A stretch of DNA of 20,765 bases from an uncultured Eubacteriales bacterium (GTDB lineage Bacteria > Bacillota > Clostridia > Oscillospirales > Oscillospiraceae). The notes under the pieces are model-generated. The model saw only the letters and a list, made by a program, of their open reading frames with translations, made no database searches and was not told the DNA's origin. Positions 1 to 6,810 of this stretch are shown piece after piece. Numbering within the stretch: position 1 is the stretch's first letter; each line of letters begins with the position of its first letter. The position numbers and the translations under genes were made by a program. The stretch covers positions 1 to 20,765 of the forward strand of contig URPU01000037.1 in assembly GCA_900549865.1 (NCBI GenBank). The letters run 5' to 3'.

Positions 1-55
1 AGAACGCAGCGAAGCTTTCTCGAAAAAGCGGCAAAGCCACTTTTTCGACAGTCTC
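1..55 (+). repeat. Interspersed structured repeat, copy A (right end only)
   Basis: This is the right-hand part of a repeat found in full at 6811-7011 and, reversed, at 14089-14291. It starts at the window edge inside the element and ends with the shared terminus GACAGTCTC at 47-55. It contains the terminal hairpin (20-32 pairing with 36-48, loop AAA) with one C/A mismatch at 29/39. It adjoins a separate GC-rich hairpin at 58-83. Confidence 0.85.
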
Positions 56-57
56 GC

Positions 58-83
58 CGGACCGCCTCTATAGAGGCGGTCCG
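58..83. terminator. Terminator-like hairpin next to repeat copy A
   Basis: Perfect 11-bp inverted repeat CGGACCGCCTC / GAGGCGGTCCG with a TATA loop. The plus-strand tail is ATTTGCTTGT, only weakly T-rich, so termination is plausible but not certain. It separates repeat copy A from the short repeat-related segment at 88-136, following the pattern that these repeats lie beside hairpins. Confidence 0.5.
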
Positions 84-87
84 ATTT

Positions 88-136
88 GCTTGTCCAAAAA
101 CCCCTGCGGGCGGTAGAATCCGCGAGGCTTTTGAAC
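88..136 (-). repeat. Short diverged member of the interspersed repeat family (copy E)
   Basis: Read on the minus strand it begins TTCAAAAGCCTCGCGGA and ends near TTTTTGGACAAG. This resembles the family start (TGTCAAAAAGCCTCGCAGAG) and the end of the diverged copy at 6444-6552 (CGCAGGGTTTTTCGGCAGTC). Only about 49 bp remain, so this is a remote or internally deleted member. It is bracketed by hairpins at 58-83 and 143-163. Confidence 0.4.
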
Positions 137-142
137 GTGCTT

Positions 143-163
143 GGCTCTCCCGTTGGGAGAGCC
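143..163. terminator. Short perfect hairpin (GGCTCTCCC-GTT-GGGAGAGCC)
   Basis: A 9-bp perfect stem with a 3-nt loop, lying between the end of the UvrA remnant and the short repeat segment. There is no T tract on either side. It could be a terminator remnant or part of the repeat mosaic. Confidence 0.35.
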
Positions 164-198
164 ATGGGCTCAATTTCCCTTATGCCATCTGCCACGCG

Positions 199-721
199 TC
201 AGAGCGCGCGGCGAAGCTTTTTGTTCCCCGCGAAGAACTCATACGCGTCCGCTGCGGACATATCAAGAATGTCCACGATGCTTTTGCCCTTATAGAGATA
301 TGAAAGGATATGAAAGCGCCTGCGCGCTGTAGCGCTTCCCCTCGCAGATCTCGCACACGGTCGTGACAGGGTCCATGAAGGCAAGCTCCGTCACCGTCGC
401 GCCGCGCCCGCCGCACGCGGGGCACGCGCCCTTGCTGTTGAAGGAGAACAGCGCCGCGTCCACGCCGTTTTCTGCCGCCATGATGCGGCGTATCTCGTCG
501 AAAAAGCCCAGATACGTCGCCGGTGTGGAGCGCCCCGTGGCCGTCACGGGGGATTGATCGACCAGCACGACGCGATCTGCGTACATGGAGGCGAACACGC
601 CGCGGATAAGCGTGCTCTTCCCCGAACCGGCCACGCCCGTGACCACCGTCAGCACATCCAGCGGGATATCCACGGACACGTTTTTCAGGTTGTGCAGGCA
701 GGCGTTATTTAATTCTGCGCC
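199..721 (-). pseudogene. UvrA-like ABC ATPase remnant, truncated at both ends and frameshifted
   Basis: Read from 721 downward the frame gives GAELNNACLHNLKN, the start of the second ATPase half in UvrA and its short paralogues. The Walker A GVAGSGKST, the VDQSPVTATGRSTPATY segment, FSFNSKG and a zinc-binding CPAC...CEIC pair follow. The first ATPase half is absent; its place is taken by the end of the bactofilin-like gene, whose stop overlaps at 709-711. After KRYSAQALSY the frame breaks at a 10-bp tandem duplication (297-306 and 307-316, GATATGAAAG on the plus strand). Removing one copy restores SYLYKGKSIVDILDMSAADAYEFF. A stop at 199-201 then ends the frame before the ABC signature and Walker B. 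The family role is DNA-damage recognition; no working ATPase could be made here. Sure it is a UvrA-family fragment, less sure which paralogue. Confidence 0.85.
297..316. repeat. 10-bp tandem duplication that frameshifts the UvrA remnant
   Basis: GATATGAAAG occurs twice head to tail. Ten bases is not a multiple of three, and deleting one unit rejoins the two UvrA reading frames exactly, so this duplication is the frameshifting event. Confidence 0.9.
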
Positions 722-1890
722 GCATCGCCTGCGGCGGGAAGCGCGGCGGCCTCAGGGAGAGTGCCGTTTGAAGCGCCATCCGCCGGTGCGGCGGGGGCGG
801 ACTTTGTGCCCTTGCCCAGCAGCAGCGTTATCACGCCGAGGGCGAGAGGCACGGCCACAAGGCCGATGGCGAAGCTGAGCCCGGGGATGCAGGCGGCCAG
901 GCGCCATACGAGGATGCCGATGGGAAGCTCGGCAAAATAGCAGGGGGCCTTCTTCAGCGCGCCGCGCCAGATGAGCATCCCGAGGAAGAAGCCGAGGAAC
1001 ACCGGCGCGGCGATGATGGCCGCGACATAGACGAACAGCAGCACAAAGGCCAGCCGCAGCCCCACGCGCGTCAGCATCAGCAGTATCGCCGCGACGGGCA
1101 GACCCGCCAGCACGGCAAAGCCGATGCCGAAGGCGGAGGCGTAGCTTGCAAAGGGCGCGCCGCAGTACTTCTTATCGACCGTTTCCCACAGCGGCGTGAG
1201 CCACAGCAGCACGAAGGCCAGCGCCGTCACGCCGAGGAAGCTTATAACTCGGCTCACGACCTTGCGGCCGAAGTTCGCACGGTCCACCGCGGCGAGTACA
1301 GCCTCGCTGCTGCCGCTGCGGCTGGCGCTTTCATACCGTTCCACCTTCACGGCCGCGGCCCCGGCGCCGGTGACAGATGCGCTGCTGTTGCAGTGCAGCC
1401 GCCCGCCGATGAACGCGCCGTCGGCGATGACGATCTTGTTCGCGTTTATGTACGCGTCGCCGCCGATGCTGCCGCTTATCTTCACGGTGTCCGCCGCGAT
1501 ATACGCGCCGCGGCCGACGCTGCCGCTCATGGTGAAGGTATTTGCCGCGGCGAACACGTCGCGCACGGCGCTGCCGGTGACAACGACCGTGTTGCCGGCG
1601 AGGAAAACGTCGTTCTCCGCCGCGCCGAAGAATTCGGTCGTGCTGCCCGCGGCCATCACATACTCGCTTTTGCCCCCGGTGCGGACGTCATAGCCCGCGG
1701 CCAGAAGAACGCCGTGCACATCGGCGCGGCTGTCCACGTTCTGCCCCGCGACGAAGAGAGAGCCCTCATGCGTGCCCTCCGCCGTGGTGTCGGCGAACAT
1801 GTCCGCCCCGGCGGCAAAGGCCGGTGAAGCCAGCGCCGACGCCAGTATCAGCGTCAGCACGAGCGCGAATACAAATCTGAATTTTTTCAT
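709..1890 (-). CDS. Secreted/membrane bactofilin-like (polymer-forming cytoskeletal) protein
   Basis: 393 aa. A signal peptide (MKK, hydrophobic core, ASPAFA-AGA, cleavage near residue 27) leads into roughly residues 40-180 of short repeated units such as NVDSRADVHGVLLAAG, NTVVVTGSAVRDVFAA and DTVKISGSIGGDAYI. These have the regular turns of a right-handed beta-helix, as in bactofilins. A linker near 185-210 is followed by four to five hydrophobic segments (about 215-235, 250-275, 280-310, 320-360) and a low-complexity Ala/Pro/Gly tail. The start is set by AAGGAGG seven bases before ATG. Known bactofilins are cytoplasmic scaffolds; here the signal peptide suggests the beta-helix faces outside, anchored by the C-terminal membrane domain. 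It lies 80 bp after the XRE regulator gene and is probably co-transcribed with it. The biological role is not known. Confidence 0.8.
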   Translation of the reverse strand: MKKFRFVFALVLTLILASALASPAFAAGADMFADTTAEGTHEGSLFVAGQNVDSRADVHGVLLAAGYDVRTGGKSEYVMAAGSTTEFFGAAENDVFLAGNTVVVTGSAVRDVFAAANTFTMSGSVGRGAYIAADTVKISGSIGGDAYINANKIVIADGAFIGGRLHCNSSASVTGAGAAAVKVERYESASRSGSSEAVLAAVDRANFGRKVVSRVISFLGVTALAFVLLWLTPLWETVDKKYCGAPFASYASAFGIGFAVLAGLPVAAILLMLTRVGLRLAFVLLFVYVAAIIAAPVFLGFFLGMLIWRGALKKAPCYFAELPIGILVWRLAACIPGLSFAIGLVAVPLALGVITLLLGKGTKSAPAAPADGASNGTLPEAAALPAAGDAAQN

Positions 1891-1929
1891 TTCATATCCT
1901 CCTTAGGTTTTACCATCCTTATATCCTCA

Positions 1930-1962
1930 CCGGCGGCGGAACGCATACCGCCCCGCCGCCGG
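1930..1962 (-). other. GC-rich hairpin between regulator and bactofilin-like gene
   Basis: Arms CCGGCGGCGG (1930-1939) and CCGCCGCCGG (1953-1962) pair perfectly across a 13-nt loop. No T run follows on the minus strand, so it is more likely an mRNA stabiliser or weak attenuator between the two genes than a full terminator. Confidence 0.4.
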
Positions 1963-1970
1963 GGACCTGC

Positions 1971-2972
1971 TTACTTATGCTCCTTCCGGCGCAGCACGAG
2001 GCCGACCACGGCCATGACCGCCGCGTACAGTACGCCGCCTATCGCCCAGATGAACCAGCTGTACTTCGCCTGCCCGTTGCCCATCGGGCCGAAGGTGTAG
2101 AAGAGGAACACAGCCGTCACGGTCAGCCAGTAGACGGTGGTCACGGCGCCCTTCACGCCCTTCTGCGCCTTCTGCGCGCGGGTGTAGTCGTCCTCCTCCA
2201 GAAGCTTGTTCATCGCGCTTTGATACGTGCCGCAGAGGGTGAACAGCGCCGCGCCTACGCCGACGACGGCCAGAAGCACGCACACTGCCGCCACGCACAC
2301 GATGTCCGGCGCACCGATACAGCCCGCGACGATGAGCGGCACGGCGGAGAGGATCCACAGCACTGTGGCGGTCATGTTCATGCGCGTGCAGGTGTCCTTA
2401 TAATTCCGCTTGCGCTCGCGCACCATGCCGGAGACGCCGTATTCCGTCTCAAAGCTCTCGCATTCCAGAAAGTCAAATTCCTTCGTGCGCGCGGCGCAGA
2501 CAATGAATATCGCCACCGCCGCCGCGACGAGCACCAGCAGCACCGACATCCCTATCCCGGCCGCCGCGTTCTCGCTGACGCCGAAGCGGGAGTACTCGCT
2601 CATCGCGCTGAGCATGATGAGCGGCGCGGGCGACACGACGCACATGAACACCGCCAGCGCCAGCTTCGGCGCGTCCTTCTTCTGCTGCGCCAGATAGCCG
2701 GAGGCCTCCTCCATCGTCACGCGGCGCAGCGGCGCGTCGGACGCAGTGTCGGACGGGGCGTATTCCGGCTCACCCATGTCGTCCTTGAGAAGATAGTCCG
2801 TCGTCACGCCGAAAAGGCGGCTGAGTTGCAGTATCTTATCTATATCGGGCACGGACTGCGCGCCCTCCCACTTCGACACCGACTGGCGCGTGACGTTGAG
2901 CTGATTCGCCAGCTCCTCCTGCGACCACCCGGCTTTCTTCCGAAGCGCGATCAATTTGTCTGCAAATATCAT
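1971..2972 (-). CDS. XRE-family transcriptional regulator with C-terminal membrane domain
   Basis: 333 aa from the ATG at 2972. Residues about 1-65 form a Cro/CI-type helix-turn-helix (LRKKAGWSQEELANQLNVTRQSVSKWE, then PDIDKILQLSRLFGVTTDYLL), a combination common in Firmicutes XRE proteins. About residues 100-333 hold roughly six hydrophobic segments, so the protein is probably membrane-anchored with a cytoplasmic DNA-binding head. GGAGG sits eight bases before this ATG; an in-frame upstream ATG at 3032 would add 20 charged residues and has no ribosome site. The promoter at 3109-3137 carries a palindrome at the start site, suggesting autoregulation. The bactofilin-like gene downstream is probably in the same operon. 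The signal sensed is unknown. Confidence 0.85.
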   Translation of the reverse strand: MIFADKLIALRKKAGWSQEELANQLNVTRQSVSKWEGAQSVPDIDKILQLSRLFGVTTDYLLKDDMGEPEYAPSDTASDAPLRRVTMEEASGYLAQQKKDAPKLALAVFMCVVSPAPLIMLSAMSEYSRFGVSENAAAGIGMSVLLVLVAAAVAIFIVCAARTKEFDFLECESFETEYGVSGMVRERKRNYKDTCTRMNMTATVLWILSAVPLIVAGCIGAPDIVCVAAVCVLLAVVGVGAALFTLCGTYQSAMNKLLEEDDYTRAQKAQKGVKGAVTTVYWLTVTAVFLFYTFGPMGNGQAKYSWFIWAIGGVLYAAVMAVVGLVLRRKEHK

Positions 2973-3094
2973 TTTCTGTTCCTCCGTTCGTCTTTCTGCC
3001 CGGAGCTTAGCATTTTGCGCGGTTGCGCGCAAGAAAGCGGCCTGTACTATCCGTCAACCGGCGGTTGCGCCCGCGGAAAACCGCGCTATTTATC

Positions 3095-3108
3095 GTAACG
3101 CGCGTTAC
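3095..3108. promoter_or_regulatory. 14-bp perfect palindrome, probable autoregulatory operator
   Basis: GTAACGCGCGTTAC is its own reverse complement and lies directly downstream of the -10 element of the minus-strand promoter at 3109-3137, over the expected start site. A dimeric repressor bound here would block transcription; the XRE protein encoded downstream is the obvious candidate. Confidence 0.6.
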
Positions 3109-3137
3109 ATTTTAGCTGTTTGATTTTAATTTGTCAA
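3109..3137 (-). promoter_or_regulatory. Sigma-A promoter for the XRE regulator operon
   Basis: On the minus strand TTGACA (3137-3132), a 17-bp spacer and TAAAAT (3114-3109). This is near-consensus and predicts a start around 3102 and a leader of about 130 nt. Confidence 0.75.
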
Positions 3138-3182
3138 GAGGAAATCTGACGATATTTATATCTTTAGATATTCTTAAACAAA

Positions 3183-3208
3183 GAGCGTGCAGCTTTCGCT
3201 GCACGCTC
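3183..3208 (-). terminator. Intrinsic terminator of the enoate-reductase-like gene
   Basis: GAGCGTGCAGC (3183-3193) pairs with GCTGCACGCTC (3198-3208), an 11-bp perfect stem with a 4-nt loop, 37 bp past the stop at 3245. The minus-strand tail is TTTGTTT. Confidence 0.8.
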
Positions 3209-3244
3209 AAATAAGTTATTGCGTTGTGGTTATCTGCCGTCAGA

Positions 3245-5326
3245 TCAGATCTTCATGCAGACGTCCCAAGCGCGCCAGATAACGGTGCGCAGGTTGCCGA
3301 TGGCGACGCAGTCGCCGACGCGGTAGACGTTCTTGTTGTCCTTGCCGCCCACGGGAGTGGGAACAAAGCCGATGCCGTTGACGACGCTGTCGCACTCGAC
3401 AAAGAAGGTCTCGCCGGTCTGCACGTTCTTCACGGTGCAGCCCTTGTCGGTGATCTCGGTCACGGTGGAGTGCAGGTACACGGGAACCTTGTGGTACTCC
3501 ATCGCGTCGCGCAGGTAAGAGGTGTTGGCAAGGCAGGTCGCCTGTGCCGCAACGAGGTCGCCCGCGAACTCCACGATGATCGGGTGCTTGCCGAAGTTCA
3601 GCAGCAGGTCGTATGCCGCCTCGCAGGAGGACTGGCCGCCGCCGAGGAACAGGACCTTATCGCCCACATCGACCTTCTCCTTGAGGACCTGGGTGAAGGT
3701 GAGGGCCTTCTCGAAGCCCTTGATGCCGGGCATGGTTCTGGGAACGGAGCCGGTGGCGACGATGATGTCGTCATAGCCGCGCAGGGTGCCGAGGTCGTTG
3801 ACTTCGGTGTTGAAGCGAACGTCGATGCCCTCGCGCTCGATCTCCTTCTTGTACCAGCGGATAAGCTCCTTGTCGTTCTCCTTGAAGGTCATGGCGGAGG
3901 CCGTCAGGAACAGGCCGCCCAGCTCGTTGGTCTTCTCGAAGATGGTGGGGATATGGCCGCGCTGCTTGAGGACAAGCGCACTCTCCATGCCGCCGACGCC
4001 GCCGCCGATGATGGCGACCTTCTTGGGCTTCTTGGCCGGAACTATCTTGTACTTGTTGTGCTGCATCGTGGTCGGGTTCAGCGCGCAGCGGGCAAGGTGC
4101 AGGGAGTCGTCCAGCTTCTGGAGGTTGGAAGTCCCCTTGTACTTTGCGAAGTTGAAGCAGCCGTTGTGGCAGCGGATGCAGGGCTTGATATCGTCCTCGC
4201 GGCCTTCCTTGATCTTGTGGATCCACTCATGGTCAACGAGGTTCTGACGTGCGATGGCAACTGCGTCGAGACGGCCGGCAGCGATCTCCTCCGCGGCCTT
4301 GACAGGATCCATACGGCCTGCGCAGACGACGGGCTTGTCGGTGAACTTCTTGATGTGCTCAACATACTCGAGGTTGCAGTTGTCGGGCATGTACTGAGGC
4401 GGATGTGCCCAGTACCACGCGTCGTAAGTACCGTTGTCGCAGTTGAACATGTCGTAGCCTGCGTCGGCGAGGTACTTGATGGCCTTCTCGGACTCTTCCA
4501 TGTCGCGGCCGAACTCTTCAAAGTCGGTCTCATAAGGCATTGCGCCCTTGCCCCAGGCCTTGGTCTTGGAGACGACGGAGTAACGCAGGGAGACGGGGAA
4601 GTCTTCGCCGGCGTACTTCTTGATGCACTGAACTATCTCAACGGGGAAGCGGAAGCGATTCTCGAAGGACCCGCCGTACTCGTCGGTACGGAAGTTCCAG
4701 TTCTTCATCGTGAACTGGTCGAGCAGGTAGCCTTCGTGCACGGCGTGGATCTCAACGCCGTCAACACCGGCCTCACGCAGACGCTTTGCGGTCTTACCGA
4801 AGGCCTCGACCATCTCGTGAATCTCCTTGACGGTCATGGGACGGGACTTGACGTCCTCCGCCCAGCGGTTGGGCGTGGCGGACGCGGACGCGCAGCAGTA
4901 CTGTACGTCAACAATGGGGGATGCCAGCTTGTTGAGCAGGTCGTTCTTTGCCAGAACGGTCATCCAGCCGTTGATAGCCATGGAGCGGCCGAAGCCGGCG
5001 GCGAGCTGGATGAACAGCTTGGAGCCGGTCTTATGGAACTCTTCCATGTAGGGCTTGAGCTGCTTGAACATCAGGTCATTCTGGTACAGCCAGTGACGGC
5101 CGGGGATACCCATGGTATCGCGGACGCACTGCATACCGGGCAGGATCAGGCCGACGCCGTCCTGTGCGCGGTTGAGCAGGAAGTATGCGGCTTCCTTGTC
5201 GAAATGGTTAGGCTCCAGCCAACCAAAGAGGGAAGTGCCGCCCATAGAGCACTGGACGATACGGTTGGGTATCTCCACGTTGCCTATCTTCCACGGGGTG
5301 AACAATGCATTGTACTTTTCGTTCAA
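3245..5326 (-). CDS. Old yellow enzyme/enoate-reductase family oxidoreductase (FMN, 4Fe-4S, FAD)
   Basis: 693 aa from a TTG start. Residues about 1-345 are an FMN TIM barrel of the old yellow enzyme type (LFTPWKIGNVEIPNRI near the start; HAVHEGYLLDQF around 194-205 with the family's proton-donor Tyr at 200; RTDEYGGSFENRFRF). Four cysteines follow (383, 386, 390, 414; CIRCHNGC...C), the 4Fe-4S site of this class. A pyridine-nucleotide-disulphide domain (GGGVGGMESA at 441-450, a second GGG near 562, GDC at 671-673) completes the layout of 2-enoate reductase, BaiCD/BaiH and dienoyl-CoA reductase. These cytoplasmic enzymes use NAD(P)H to saturate activated C=C bonds; the substrate here (enoate, steroid, flavonoid, other) cannot be told. 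TTG is chosen because homology starts right after it and AAGGA precedes it; the in-frame ATG at 5437 lies upstream of the promoter. It is divergent from a TetR gene that may control it. Confidence 0.88.
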   Translation of the reverse strand: MNEKYNALFTPWKIGNVEIPNRIVQCSMGGTSLFGWLEPNHFDKEAAYFLLNRAQDGVGLILPGMQCVRDTMGIPGRHWLYQNDLMFKQLKPYMEEFHKTGSKLFIQLAAGFGRSMAINGWMTVLAKNDLLNKLASPIVDVQYCCASASATPNRWAEDVKSRPMTVKEIHEMVEAFGKTAKRLREAGVDGVEIHAVHEGYLLDQFTMKNWNFRTDEYGGSFENRFRFPVEIVQCIKKYAGEDFPVSLRYSVVSKTKAWGKGAMPYETDFEEFGRDMEESEKAIKYLADAGYDMFNCDNGTYDAWYWAHPPQYMPDNCNLEYVEHIKKFTDKPVVCAGRMDPVKAAEEIAAGRLDAVAIARQNLVDHEWIHKIKEGREDDIKPCIRCHNGCFNFAKYKGTSNLQKLDDSLHLARCALNPTTMQHNKYKIVPAKKPKKVAIIGGGVGGMESALVLKQRGHIPTIFEKTNELGGLFLTASAMTFKENDKELIRWYKKEIEREGIDVRFNTEVNDLGTLRGYDDIIVATGSVPRTMPGIKGFEKALTFTQVLKEKVDVGDKVLFLGGGQSSCEAAYDLLLNFGKHPIIVEFAGDLVAAQATCLANTSYLRDAMEYHKVPVYLHSTVTEITDKGCTVKNVQTGETFFVECDSVVNGIGFVPTPVGGKDNKNVYRVGDCVAIGNLRTVIWRAWDVCMKI

Positions 5327-5408
5327 AAACTTCGCTTCCTTTCTTATTTCTAAATGGGTGACGTTAGATGCTTTCTCGTGCGTCAGACATTTACACAAGA
5401 TTGAGTTT

Positions 5409-5437
5409 ATTATAACGTATTTTAACAAATAAATCAA
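5409..5437 (-). promoter_or_regulatory. Sigma-A promoter of the enoate-reductase-like gene
   Basis: On the minus strand TTGATT (5437-5432), a 17-bp spacer and TATAAT (5414-5409). The predicted start near 5402 gives a leader of about 75 nt and rules out the in-frame ATG at 5437 as the translation start. Confidence 0.75.
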
Positions 5438-5620
5438 TCACCCCGGCGGCTTTTTTGTTAAATATTGATTGCACTTTCTCTAGACAATTCGGACATAAAT
5501 GTCAGGAAGAGCCTCATACATCGGCTTAAATGTATCAAATGTTACAAATTTCTAAACCATTTCGGCGGGCGCGCGGGAAAGCCGTCTGCAAATCGTTACC
5601 GGGAAATTACCGGAAACGTC
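5438..5620. other. Divergent intergenic region between the OYE and TetR promoters
   Basis: No gene is seen. It holds one possible operator half-site, TAAATGTCAGG at 5496-5506, identical over 11 bases to the left end of the operator-like site at 6377-6387. The same stretch includes GACAT-AA-ATGTC (5492-5503). A TGTATCAAATGTTACA stretch follows near 5530, with TGTA/TACA ends. Confidence 0.35.
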
Positions 5621-5649
5621 TTGAAAAACGCGGCGGAAGGGTGTATAAT
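5621..5649 (+). promoter_or_regulatory. Sigma-A promoter of the TetR gene
   Basis: TTGAAA (5621-5626), a 17-bp spacer and TATAAT (5644-5649). The predicted start, about 5656, falls at the left edge of the operator at 5655-5679. Confidence 0.85.
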
Positions 5650-5654
5650 ATCCC

Positions 5655-5679
5655 CAGATGTCAGATGGCATGACATCTG
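5655..5679. promoter_or_regulatory. TetR operator, perfect 9-bp inverted repeat
   Basis: CAGATGTCA (5655-5663) and TGACATCTG (5671-5679) pair perfectly around 7 bp. The site covers the predicted transcription start and ends just before the ribosome site AAGGAG, 13 bp before the ATG. This is a typical autorepression position for a TetR protein. A near copy lies downstream of the gene at 6379-6397. Confidence 0.75.
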
Positions 5680-5691
5680 CAAGGAGAAATA

Positions 5692-6326
5692 ATGTCGCTT
5701 GAGGAACTGAGAGAGCAGAACATCCGCCTCGTCACGGACAAGGCGCTGGAATGCTTTATAAAAAACGGAATAAGCAACACGAAGGTTTCCGAGATCGCCG
5801 CCGCGGCCGGACTGACGGAGCGGTCGGTCTACCGCTACTTCCCGACGAAGAGCGACATCCTCATCGCCTCCGCCTTCCGGTACTGGGAGCGCGTGAAGGA
5901 GTGCATCTGCCGCGAGCTTGGCCGCCACGACCTTACGGCGCTGACGGGGATAGAGCAGATAAACATCATCCTTAACAGCTACGCCAACATGCTGTTCGTC
6001 GACCCGGAGGGGATACGCTTCTCCCTCGACGCGGAGGTCGCGCTTTCAGCGCGGGGAAGAATGAGCACGTTGTCAACCGCCCGCCGGAGAGGTTTGAGAC
6101 CTATAAGGGGCCGCTGGCCATCGCCGTGCGCACGGGTCTGGCCGACGGAACGGTCGATCCCGCGGCGGACATAAAGCAGCTTTACTACAACGCCTATGAC
6201 TCCATCCTCGGCATGATGCAGCGCCTCACGGTCGGCGTGCCCAGCGTGAATGAGCTGGACGCGCACACGCGTCTGCGTGCCATGTGCGCCATGTTCACGC
6301 GCGAATTCGCCGCGAAGAAGGACTGA
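5692..6326 (+). pseudogene. TetR/AcrR-family regulator, frameshifted (or sequencing error)
   Basis: The first frame (from ATG 5692, AAGGAG five bases upstream) encodes a normal TetR N-terminus: ALECFIKNGISNTKVSEIA, AAGLTERSVYRYFPTKSDIL is the helix-turn-helix at about residues 17-58. After AEVALSARG the frame runs into unrelated sequence and stops at 6174. The +0 frame ending at 6326 gives the natural continuation (KNEHVVNRPPERFETYKG, then VRTGLADGTVDPAAD...FAAKKD). One extra G in the GGGG run at 6053-6056 would restore a 211-aa protein, the usual TetR length. It is divergent from the old yellow enzyme gene, its most likely target; the ligand would bind in the now out-of-frame C-terminal half. 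It could be a true recent pseudogene or a homopolymer miscall. Confidence 0.85.
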
Positions 6327-6378
6327 CCGCCCGCCGCCGGGCTGCGGGATGAAGCCCCGGCGCTCTGTACGGGCGTAA

Positions 6379-6397
6379 ATGTCAGGTGGTATGACAT
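6379..6397. promoter_or_regulatory. Second TetR-operator-like site without a gene behind it
   Basis: ATGTCA (6379-6384), 7 bp, TGACAT (6392-6397), followed by CTGCAA. It matches the operator at 5655-5679 in both arms, in most of the spacer and in the bases after it. No ORF of recognisable family starts after it; the repeat copy D begins about 47 bp downstream. Confidence 0.55.
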
Positions 6398-6443
6398 CTG
6401 CAAAATGCCAATGCGCGGCGCGTCATGCAATAACGCATTTACC

Positions 6444-6552
6444 GGCATGTCAGAAAGCCTCACAGAGTTTGCCGCCACCGGTGGGCAAATTATGCGCGCA
6501 GCAGACTGCAAGCTTTTTGCCGGAAAAACCCGCAGGGTTTTTCGGCAGTCTC
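6444..6552 (+). repeat. Interspersed structured repeat, short diverged copy D
   Basis: Starts GGCATGTCAGAAAGCCTCAC and ends TTTTTCGGCAGTCTC, matching the termini of the 200-bp copies, but the interior is shorter and different. Near the right end GAAAAACCC (6522-6530) and GGGTTTTTC (6535-6543) form a stem in the same position as the terminal hairpin of the other copies. Confidence 0.6.
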
Positions 6553-6777
6553 ATCTATGATAATTCCTGCCGCGGCGCATCGCCGGCTTTCCAACCGGCC
6601 GGCTGGCCGCTGCGGCGTCGGCGCTCCGGTGGAGATGAAATCGCCCCGCCTATAAATGACATACGCAAGCGGCACGGCGCGAAGAACGCGCCGAAGGATC
6701 AAAGGACGCCTTCCCGGCGCGGCCGTGTCTTTGCGTATCGCGGCGACCACCGGGGCACCGTATATACATATATAGAT
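6553..6777. other. Gene-free stretch with a large imperfect stem-loop
   Basis: I recognise no protein in any frame. The clearest structure spans 6661-6738. ATACGCAA (6661-6668) pairs with TTGCGTAT (6731-6738), then CACGG (6673-6677) with CCGTG (6723-6727) and CGCG (6678-6681) with CGCG (6718-6721). An inner GAAGG (6693-6697) pairs with CCTTC (6709-6713). It could be a structured RNA or a decayed repeat. Confidence 0.4.
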
Positions 6778-6805
6778 AAAGAGAGAGGGTATGACCTCTC
6801 TCTTT
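6778..6805. terminator. Hairpin AAAGAGAGAGG / CCTCTCTCTTT left of repeat copy B
   Basis: An 11-bp perfect stem with loop GTATGA and A/T-rich outer ends, giving a terminator shape in both directions. The right arm and its TTATAAT tail are partly repeated after repeat copy B (see 6799-6810 and 7008-7019). Confidence 0.55.
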
Positions 6806-6810
6806 ATAAT
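6799..6810. repeat. Left 12-bp direct repeat flanking repeat copy B
   Basis: TCTCTTTATAAT immediately before copy B, repeated at 7008-7019 immediately after it. If the final TCTC belongs to the element itself, the duplicated target is TTTATAAT (8 bp). Confidence 0.65.

Noticed and set aside
1977..3098. A 373-codon plus-strand frame across the XRE gene
   Set aside because: Antisense to a clear helix-turn-helix protein and runs through its promoter; composition is that of a shadow frame.
3224..5353. A 709-codon plus-strand open frame across the enoate-reductase-like gene
   Set aside because: It is antisense to a gene with full FMN, 4Fe-4S and FAD motifs, has no family resemblance or ribosome site, and is explained by GC-rich codon bias.
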